A stretch of 64,000 nucleotides of DNA from Acinetobacter nosocomialis (GTDB lineage: Bacteria > Pseudomonadota > Gammaproteobacteria > Pseudomonadales > Moraxellaceae). The translations under genes and the position numbers were made by a program. Below are positions 57,483 to 64,000 of this stretch, one piece after another. Position 1 is the first letter of the stretch, and each line of letters begins with the position of its first letter. The notes below the pieces were generated by a model that worked only from the letters and a program-made list of their open reading frames with translations, was not told the origin of the DNA and ran no database searches. The stretch spans positions 1,488,001 to 1,552,000 of the forward strand of contig CP107049.1 in the NCBI GenBank assembly GCA_025736915.1. The letters run 5' to 3'.

Positions 57483-58721
57483 TCAGACACTGATATCTTT
57501 ATCTTTTGTATATCGATCTACAACCACACTAATCATCATATCGCCCTGAACATTTACCACTGTTCTTACCGTATCAAGTAGACGGTCGATTGGAAGTAAA
57601 ATTGCAATCGCTTCTGCTGGCAAGCCTACAGACTGTAAAACCATAATCATGGTGACCATACCCGCGCTCGGAATTCCCGGTGCTCCAAGTGATGCAATCA
57701 TTGCTGTTAAACACACGACAATTTGCTGGGTCAGATTTAAATCTAGTCCTACTAGATTTGCCACGAACAGTGCAGCTGCTGCTTCATATAGTGCGGTACC
57801 ATCCATGTTGAGCTGCGTACCTAATGGAATCACAAAACCCGCCGTTTGAGGACGTACGCCTAAGTTTTCTTGTGCGCATTTCATACTCAGCGGCATTGTG
57901 GCAGAGCTAGAGCTGGTTGCGAATGCAGTAATTAAAGCTGTACGTGTGCCTTTGAAAAAAGTCCAAGGACTCATACGACCAAAAATCCAAAGCAGTAATG
58001 GTAGAACAACAGCACCATGAAAAATAGTAGTTCCGGTTACCACAACGGCAAATTCAGCCAGTCGACTTAATACTGAAATGTCTTCTGTCGCCATTAACTT
58101 AGCAAGTAATGCAAAAATTCCTAATGGCGCCAACTTCATGACCCAGCCTACTAGCATCATCATCATTTCAAAAAACTGATGACTCAATAAGCGGATACTC
58201 TTAAAGCGCTCACCACCATGAACTAAAGCAACACCCACAAATAGTGCAAACACGACAACCGCTAGGACATTTCCATCACTAAATGCTTTAAATGGGTTAA
58301 TTAAAGTATTTTGAATAAAATTAGTGAAGAAAGTTGCCGGGTTTAAACTATCTGGTGCCTGATAACTTTGCATTGATGCCTGAAAAATTGAAATATCTAC
58401 GCCTCGACCCACCTCAAATAAATGAGCACAGCTAATACCTAAAATTAAGGCCAAGGTGGTGGTAGTGATACAACATAAAAATGTGATTTTCCAAACGGGA
58501 CCTAACTGCCCACCTGCCTGTAAATTTGAAACTCCAACCACAATGGAGGTAAAAATTAATGGCACCAACAACATTTTAAGTAGTCCAATAAAAACACTAC
58601 TTAATACGCCCAAGCCATATAAACTATGCTTTACAAAAGCAGTATCAGGATACATGGTGAGTAGGAAGCCAAAGGCTAGACCTAAAATCGCGGCAATCAG
58701 AATTTGTGTATTTAAGTTCAT
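57483..58721 (-). CDS. Dicarboxylate/amino-acid:cation symporter (DAACS/GltP family)
   Basis: A 412-residue transporter with eight helices and two re-entrant loops. Signature loops are ATSSSSATMPLSM (HP1), LNMDGTALYEAAA, GAPGIPSAGM (HP2) and IDRLLDTVRTVVNVQGD, which bind cation and substrate. It takes up glutamate, aspartate or C4-dicarboxylates with Na+ or H+. The ATG at 58721 (MNLNTQIL) begins the first helix; the longer open frame to a GTG at 58802 adds a polar segment of doubtful value. Substrate specificity is not determined. Confidence 0.9.
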   Translation of the reverse strand: MNLNTQILIAAILGLAFGFLLTMYPDTAFVKHSLYGLGVLSSVFIGLLKMLLVPLIFTSIVVGVSNLQAGGQLGPVWKITFLCCITTTTLALILGISCAHLFEVGRGVDISIFQASMQSYQAPDSLNPATFFTNFIQNTLINPFKAFSDGNVLAVVVFALFVGVALVHGGERFKSIRLLSHQFFEMMMMLVGWVMKLAPLGIFALLAKLMATEDISVLSRLAEFAVVVTGTTIFHGAVVLPLLLWIFGRMSPWTFFKGTRTALITAFATSSSSATMPLSMKCAQENLGVRPQTAGFVIPLGTQLNMDGTALYEAAAALFVANLVGLDLNLTQQIVVCLTAMIASLGAPGIPSAGMVTMIMVLQSVGLPAEAIAILLPIDRLLDTVRTVVNVQGDMMISVVVDRYTKDKDISV

Positions 58722-58825
58722 ATCAACGTTATTTTTTTCAGTAGGCAATACTTTTGCAAATATGACATGAGCTTGATTTTCATTCGAGCAATTTTTTGTC
58801 ACATGCTTTGAATTAAAAATAAAAA

Positions 58826-58845
58826 AGCCATCTTTTTAAATGGCT
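58826..58845 (-). terminator. Terminator of tesB
   Basis: On the minus strand AGCCAT / ATGGCT pairs over eight bases, followed by TTTTTTATTTTT. It lies between tesB and the symporter gene. Confidence 0.8.
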
Positions 58846-58854
58846 CATTATTAA

Positions 58855-59727
58855 TTATTGAGTTTCAATTTCCCGCAAACGGATCAAACCCTCTTGCACC
58901 GTACTACATACAAGTTGGCCATTTTGCCACATACGGCCAAAGTTTAAACCGCGAGAAGCTGCGCTCACTGTGGCTTCCATGTCATAAAGCATCCATTCAT
59001 CAGCACGGAGTGGTCGATGGAAATAAATGGCATGATCAATACTGGCACATTGCAAACTTGGAGAAATATAGCTTAAGCCATGTGGTCTTAAAGCCGTAGT
59101 CATTAAGGTAAAATCTGAATAAAACGCCACAATTGCTTGGTGTAAAGCAATATCATCCAGCTGTTTTGGAATGCGATCATGGGTACGAATATAGTGCGCA
59201 TTAAACGGCGCTTCGGGTTGCGGCTGAAATGGATTGACTGGATCAATCGGACGAATTTCAACATGACGCTCACGCATGAAACTTGCACGGACATTTTCTG
59301 GTACAAAATTAAGAATACCTTCCTTCAGTTCACTTTCCGATTTTAACGTCTCAGGAGCTGGGTATTCTGGTTCTGAATGTTGGTAGTTCAAACCTTCTTC
59401 AGGGTTGGCGAAAGACACCATTGCCGAGAAAATAACTCGTCCATGCTGAATTGCCCGAACTTGACGGCTGACAAAGCTTTTTCCATCACGCAAACGATCT
59501 ACTTCATAGATGATTGGAGCATTAATGTCGCCACCATATAAAAAGTAAGCATGCATAGAATGCGCAGGACGGTCGGTTGTATAAGAGGCAGCACGTAAAG
59601 CCTGACCTAAAACCTGACCTCCAAAAACACGTTTACCGACCAAATTACGGCTAATTCCACGGTAAATATTTTCTTCAAGCTTTTCTAAAGTGAGCAGCTC
59701 AACCAGTTCTTGGGTTAACGCATTCAT
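58855..59727 (-). CDS. tesB: Acyl-CoA thioesterase II
   Basis: A 290-residue double-hotdog thioesterase hydrolysing medium to long acyl-CoA. Visible segments are RVFGGQVLGQALRAA, the catalytic Asp region AFYSDFTLMTTALRPHG, and ASIDHAIYFHRPLRADEWMLYDM. The ATG at 59727 (MNALTQELVELL) with AAGG upstream gives the usual ~286 residues; the open frame to 59820 is rejected. Confidence 0.94.
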   Translation of the reverse strand: MNALTQELVELLTLEKLEENIYRGISRNLVGKRVFGGQVLGQALRAASYTTDRPAHSMHAYFLYGGDINAPIIYEVDRLRDGKSFVSRQVRAIQHGRVIFSAMVSFANPEEGLNYQHSEPEYPAPETLKSESELKEGILNFVPENVRASFMRERHVEIRPIDPVNPFQPQPEAPFNAHYIRTHDRIPKQLDDIALHQAIVAFYSDFTLMTTALRPHGLSYISPSLQCASIDHAIYFHRPLRADEWMLYDMEATVSAASRGLNFGRMWQNGQLVCSTVQEGLIRLREIETQ

Positions 59728-60002
59728 GAGAGATACCTTCATATTGCAGGCAAAATTGGTATTAAAGGACAGATGTGTAGAATCTATTGTGCCATAAAAA
59801 ACTATTTGTACATGGAACAATCAGTCAACTTCTGACGAACATTGCCCTTAAAACAGCTAAAAATACGATTTTTAACGATAAAAAATGCCAAAAGCATTAT
59901 AATTTATAAGAAAGTAGCATATTGTTTTTTTTAATAAATGCCTCAAAATAATTACCCTCTGCATTTGGTGCCGGGATTTGTCTTTAAGAAGTAGGAGTTC
60001 TT

Positions 60003-62579
60003 ATGTCCAAGAGTGGGTTTGGTCAAATGTATCGTCGGCTTTCGAGTAAGCTACTTGACCTCGTGGTAACACCACATGTTCTTGGGGAAGTTCCTACTGA
60101 ACCAGTATCAGAAACAGCGGAAACTACTGAAGCAAAGACTGAACGCCAAAAAGTGGTGTGCTATGTCTTACAAAACCATTCTCGCAGTAATGCTTTAGTG
60201 GTGGATGGGGAAACTCGCCGTTTAAATTTAAAGCCAGCATTAGATCCGTTAGTGATCGGTTCTCATCAGGAAAAAGCATCAGTTTTATTTTTACAGCATA
60301 ATGATGAAAATAACCTGTTAAATCCCCCTCCTCATGCTTTTCCACCTCGCTTAATTAAACTGATTGAAGTTTTACAGGCAAATCCTGAACTCGACATAGA
60401 ACTGGTTCCAGTAACCGTTTTATGGGGCCGTTCGCCAGATAAAGAAGACTCTTGGTTCAAGCTCTTATTCTCAGATACATGGGCAACACCAAGTACAGTT
60501 AAGCAGCTTGTGAATATCGGTTTACATGGTCGCCAATCTTATTTGGAGTTCCATGAACCGCAGTCTTTACGTGACCTCGTTGAATATGCTCAACAGCATT
60601 ATCCGAACCTTTCACCAGCGACTTATATTGTTAGTACCTTAAATGACTATCTTGACCGTCAACGTGAAGTGGTTTTAGGCCCTGACTTATCAGATCGCCG
60701 TAATGTTATGCAGTCAGTTGTAAAGTCTCGTGACGTGCAAGAAGCCATTCGACGCGAGAGTATTCGCGGCAAAATTAGCATGCTCGAAGCAGAACGTCGT
60801 GCGATTGGTTATGTCAATGAAATCGTATCTGACTATTCACACTCAGCAGTCCGTTTTGCAGATTTGGCATTAACACGTCTATGGACTCAGCTTTATGACG
60901 GCGTAGAGGTTCACAACTTTAGTACTGTTCGTGAACTCGCGAAAGATTACGAAATTGTTTATACACCGTGTCATCGTAGCCATATTGACTACTTATTATT
61001 GTCTTATGTGATTTATAGACGCGGCCTAATGGTTCCGTATATTGCTGCTGGTGACAACCTGAACTTGCCTTTCGTGGGTCAGCTTTTACGTGGTGGTGGT
61101 GCTTTCTTTATTCGCCGTTCTTTCCGTGGTAATGGTCTATATACCACTGTATTTAAAGAATATTTGTATAGTATTCTTTCTCGCAATACGCCACTTGAAT
61201 ACTTTATTGAAGGTGGACGTTCGCGTACAGGCCGTTTATTACCACCGAAAACCGGTATGCTTGCCATGACGGTTCATAGTCATTTACGCGGCCGTACAAA
61301 GCCAATTGTGTTTGTACCAACTTATATTGGTTATGAGCGCCTAATGGAAGGTTCGACTTACGTTGGCGAAATGCAAGGTAAGCCAAAAGAAGCTGAATCT
61401 ATTTTTGGTATTATTAAAACATTACGAAAAATTGAACGCATTTTCGGTAAGGTACACGTTAACTTTGGTGAACCCGTTTTCCTTGATGATTTGCTTAAAC
61501 AGCATAATGCAGAAAATGTCTACATCGAGAAAAATGACGACCCAATTCCTCAAGCCGTTTCAGATGCTGTAAATAGCTCTGCACATGCAATTCTAGAAAA
61601 TATTAACCGTGCGGTAGTCATTAATCCGGTTTCTTTACTCTCAATTATTTTGCTTGCAACACCAAAGCATACGCTTGATGAAGAAATCTGTATTAAGCAG
61701 CTTGAAGCTTACCGCAATTTAGCCTCGAACTTCCCTTATGATCAGCGTACAGAAGTAACACCGTTATCTGGCAAGGAAATTATTGCTTACGGCTTAAAGC
61801 TTAAATTGATTAAGCGTGTACAACATGCGCTTGGCGATATTATTGCGATTGAAGATAACCAAGCAGTTCTGCTTACATATTTCCGTAATAACATTTTGCA
61901 TGCTTTCGTTTTACCTTCATTGGTTGCATCGCTTGTTGAACATAATGGGAAAATCAGTCGTGCTGATTTAAGCAATGTCATCTATACGCTTTATCCATTC
62001 TTAAAAGCCGAACTATTCCTTAAATGGAAAAGCAGTGAGCTTAAAGAACAGATTGAGCAATATGCAGATGCATTGGTTCAATCAAACCTTATTCAGCAAG
62101 ATGACGAAGGCAACTTGATTAGCTCTGCTCCAAATACTGAAGAGCACAATCAACTTGTAGTATTAGCAACACCTGTTAAGCAAAGTCTTGAACGTTATTA
62201 CATGACTTTAGCTTTAATCACTCAACGTGGTTCAGGCAATATTTCAGCAAAACAAGTTGAAGAGTTAAGTCATTTATTAGGACAGCGCTTGTCTGTTCTT
62301 TATGAATTTAATTCTCCTGAGTTCTTTGACAAAGCACTATTCCAAAGCTTTATTAAAGTTTTAACTCAGCAAAATTACATTCGCACAAATGACCAAGGCC
62401 AAATCGAGTTTGATGATAATTTCCGTCAAATGGCAGCAGGCGCACAGTTAGTACTTGATGAAGTAACGTTACAGATGTTGCAACACATCACAACCTTTAC
62501 TGATGAAGAGTTAAAAGAAGCTCTTGAAGCAATGGCATCTCAACAAGCGAAACGTCGTTTAAAACGTAAAAAAGCTTAG
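60003..62579 (+). CDS. plsB: Glycerol-3-phosphate acyltransferase PlsB
   Basis: An 858-residue inner-membrane-associated enzyme that makes lysophosphatidic acid, the first step of phospholipid synthesis. The acyltransferase motif HRSHID gives H324 and D329. FIRRSFRGNGLYTTVFKEYL (block II) and FIEGGRSRTGRLLPPKTGML (block III) follow, then VFVPTYIGYERLMEG (block IV). AGGAG precedes the ATG. A strongly basic end (KRRLKRKKA) closes the protein. It is divergent from tesB. Confidence 0.96.
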   Translation: MSKSGFGQMYRRLSSKLLDLVVTPHVLGEVPTEPVSETAETTEAKTERQKVVCYVLQNHSRSNALVVDGETRRLNLKPALDPLVIGSHQEKASVLFLQHNDENNLLNPPPHAFPPRLIKLIEVLQANPELDIELVPVTVLWGRSPDKEDSWFKLLFSDTWATPSTVKQLVNIGLHGRQSYLEFHEPQSLRDLVEYAQQHYPNLSPATYIVSTLNDYLDRQREVVLGPDLSDRRNVMQSVVKSRDVQEAIRRESIRGKISMLEAERRAIGYVNEIVSDYSHSAVRFADLALTRLWTQLYDGVEVHNFSTVRELAKDYEIVYTPCHRSHIDYLLLSYVIYRRGLMVPYIAAGDNLNLPFVGQLLRGGGAFFIRRSFRGNGLYTTVFKEYLYSILSRNTPLEYFIEGGRSRTGRLLPPKTGMLAMTVHSHLRGRTKPIVFVPTYIGYERLMEGSTYVGEMQGKPKEAESIFGIIKTLRKIERIFGKVHVNFGEPVFLDDLLKQHNAENVYIEKNDDPIPQAVSDAVNSSAHAILENINRAVVINPVSLLSIILLATPKHTLDEEICIKQLEAYRNLASNFPYDQRTEVTPLSGKEIIAYGLKLKLIKRVQHALGDIIAIEDNQAVLLTYFRNNILHAFVLPSLVASLVEHNGKISRADLSNVIYTLYPFLKAELFLKWKSSELKEQIEQYADALVQSNLIQQDDEGNLISSAPNTEEHNQLVVLATPVKQSLERYYMTLALITQRGSGNISAKQVEELSHLLGQRLSVLYEFNSPEFFDKALFQSFIKVLTQQNYIRTNDQGQIEFDDNFRQMAAGAQLVLDEVTLQMLQHITTFTDEELKEALEAMASQQAKRRLKRKKA

Positions 62580-62594
62580 AATTTTACTCAAAAT

Positions 62595-62618
62595 AAAAGG
62601 CAACTTGGGTTGCCTTTT
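62595..62618. terminator. Bidirectional terminator
   Basis: AAAAGGCAAC pairs with GTTGCCTTTT over four bases, with flanking A/T tracts, between convergent plsB and the solute-binding gene. Confidence 0.9.
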
Positions 62619-62621
62619 ATT

Positions 62622-63617
62622 TTATCTACGCATTGAACATTCGAAGTAACGTGGATCATCAATACAACGTAAGCGCTTCATCAATTCAACAAAGTAAGCA
62701 TCATAATATCCAGAGCGAACATATTGATTGCGTATTTTGGCCACCATAATGTCATAGCTCTGCTTTTCGTAAAAAGAAACATCTACCCAATAATAGGCAG
62801 GTAAATGGTTTTCCCACTGTATCGCTCGATTCGTTAATAATTGGCTATTTTGCACAAACCAAGCTCGAATTTTTCGGCCAAAATTGGCAGGATAAGCTTG
62901 AGGTTTAATAATTAGATTTACCCCGAAATAAGCCAGTGGAAAGTTAATCACCTGAGTGTCTGGTCCAAAATCTTTCTGTAAGTTATAAGGTAAAAGCCCA
63001 TAAATCGGTGCAGGCATAATATCGATTTTGTTTTGCTGAAATTGTGCAATCGCATTGGATAAATCGACATAGACTGGCTGCGCCCCTACACTTCTCACCA
63101 AAGCCTGTTGGGGCGGATTATTGGCTAACACCCCGACCCGTTGACCTCTAAGCTGTGCCACTTTCGATATTTTTTTGTTTTTCATGACCATATAGGCAGT
63201 TCCTACCGGAATCATACCAACTACTTCATAGTCTTGATTAATTAGTTTTTTCTCAATCGTCGGGTGATTTAAAAGCTGTAATAAATTTCGGGCGGTTCGG
63301 TTATTAGGTATAAGACCAATACCCGAACTGCTCCCCATAAAATGATTGTATTGATACGTATTAAAGTTACTGGCTGCTAGACCCGAACATTTTCCCTCAT
63401 CAAAAGCTTGTATAGCTTGCTGCTCTTTTTGATAACTGACGACCTTGAACTTGACTTGATATTGCTGAGCATATAATCGGATGTCATTTAAACGACGCGT
63501 TATATCCCCTTGGGTACCCATAGGATCATATGTGCACCACAACTGATCCTCGGCCCAACTCGCAACAGACATTGCACTCAAAATAAGAGCTAAACAAAAT
63601 TTCTTTACTTTCAACAT
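62622..63617 (-). CDS. Putative extracytoplasmic solute-binding protein (AdeT1/2-like family)
   Basis: A 331-residue protein with a signal peptide (FCLALILSAMSVASWA|ED). It looks like a two-lobed binding protein: LWCTYDPMGTQGDITRRLNDI, a GKCSGLAASNFNTYQYNHFMGS hinge segment, and LRGQRVGVLANNPPQQALV. I recall this as the 'putative solute-binding' family to which Acinetobacter AdeT1/AdeT2 belong; these have been linked to TRAP-like uptake and to aminoglycoside tolerance, but no phenotype follows from sequence. It is a possible partner for the TRAP permease at 27945. The ATG at 63617 is preferred to the TTG at 63635. Confidence 0.7.
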   Translation of the reverse strand: MLKVKKFCLALILSAMSVASWAEDQLWCTYDPMGTQGDITRRLNDIRLYAQQYQVKFKVVSYQKEQQAIQAFDEGKCSGLAASNFNTYQYNHFMGSSSGIGLIPNNRTARNLLQLLNHPTIEKKLINQDYEVVGMIPVGTAYMVMKNKKISKVAQLRGQRVGVLANNPPQQALVRSVGAQPVYVDLSNAIAQFQQNKIDIMPAPIYGLLPYNLQKDFGPDTQVINFPLAYFGVNLIIKPQAYPANFGRKIRAWFVQNSQLLTNRAIQWENHLPAYYWVDVSFYEKQSYDIMVAKIRNQYVRSGYYDAYFVELMKRLRCIDDPRYFECSMRR

Positions 63618-63675
63618 TTTTATCTTTATCGGCAATTTATTTGCCTCTTCAGGTATTTCTATTGTTATTTAAAGT

Positions 63676-64000
63676 TTAGTCTAAATTTTGATTTGTACCA
63701 TGAGCATTTAAACATAATAAATAGTCATTAAAGCAAATCGGGTGCTCCAGCTGAAAACCTGTTTCAAATAAATATTTCGCATATATTTTTTTACCTGAAA
63801 CATGAGCTGAATCTAAGGTGAGTAGCGGTAAGTCTAATTGGCTTTGAAACCAAAGAATGACTTCATGTAGAGGCACAGGGGCATTATTGGCAACAAGATA
63901 GCTCTTATGCGGTTTTTCATAATCGGCTAAAAATACTAAAAATCTTGCTAAATCATCAATATGAATACGATTACTATAGTGAATATTTGGATAAGTCTGT
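63676..64000 (-). CDS. NAD-dependent epimerase/SDR-like protein, C-terminal part
   Basis: The frame is open to the window edge and ends with TAA at 63676, so only the last ~107 residues are seen. NIHYSNRIHIDDLARFLVFL is typical of extended SDR epimerase-like proteins (YeeZ-type), where a conserved NRIHxDD motif follows the substrate region. The N-terminal Rossmann domain is outside the window, so the assignment is tentative. Confidence 0.65.
   Translation of the reverse strand, partial: QTYPNIHYSNRIHIDDLARFLVFLADYEKPHKSYLVANNAPVPLHEVILWFQSQLDLPLLTLDSAHVSGKKIYAKYLFETGFQLEHPICFNDYLLCLNAHGTNQNLD

Overview
The window is a contiguous piece of a low-GC gammaproteobacterial chromosome, most probably Acinetobacter and likely the A. 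baumannii/calcoaceticus group. That assignment is inferred from protein sequences, AT-rich spacers, the gene neighbourhoods and a solute-binding protein resembling the AdeT family. No database search was possible. Most of the window is core genome. There is no phage, integrase, transposase gene, CRISPR array or rRNA operon.

Layout. 1-6.4 kb: end of rlmJ, a 2OG-Fe(II) oxygenase, a helical-repeat protein, a DUF2789 protein, mdh, an RNase T2-like protein without catalytic histidines, and the lytic transglycosylase slt. 6.5-10 kb: miaB, ybeZ (phoH-like) and ybeY (tRNA and ribosome maturation), with a 265-bp MITE-like element inserted exactly at the ybeZ stop codon. 10-17.8 kb: a TonB-like protein, two envelope or unknown proteins, xpt, wrbA, a YihY membrane protein, an FAH-family hydrolase and a nitroreductase.

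17.8-22.2 kb is the accessory-looking part. Two identical tRNA-Arg(ACG) genes, each with its own terminator, form direct repeats of about 123 bp around a 4-kb islet. The islet carries an AT-rich control region, an 884-residue Gly/Thr/Val repeat protein built from 60-bp tandem units and 390-bp cassettes, and a HAD phosphatase. A third identical tRNA-Arg and a tRNA-Ser(GCT) follow. 22.5-36.4 kb: rnr, prlC, a yheV-like zinc ribbon, a TRAP large permease with a rhombosortase-like protease and a lipoprotein, two tiny paralogous membrane proteins not previously listed, sdhE-ygfX, an acyl-CoA dehydrogenase and a Baeyer-Villiger-type monooxygenase.

36.5-50.3 kb is the full S10-spc-alpha ribosomal cluster on the minus strand, from rpsJ to rplQ with secY and rpoA. 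It has a strong promoter and structured leader before rpsJ, a long stem-loop at the S10/spc join (rpsQ-rplN) and another hairpin between rpmJ and rpsM. 50.4-64 kb: a glutamine amidotransferase, a MetC-like lyase, a HerA-like ATPase, and a nitric-oxide module. The module has an NsrR-like regulator, a near-perfect NsrR operator and a shortened flavohaemoglobin. The window ends with engB, a putative metal-dependent hydrolase, a dicarboxylate/amino-acid symporter, tesB, plsB, a putative solute-binding protein and part of an epimerase.

The most promising leads are the tRNA-bounded repeat-protein islet, the MITE at the ybeZ stop codon, the NsrR-controlled globin without a reductase domain, the pair of tiny membrane proteins and the catalytically dead-looking RNase T2 homologue.
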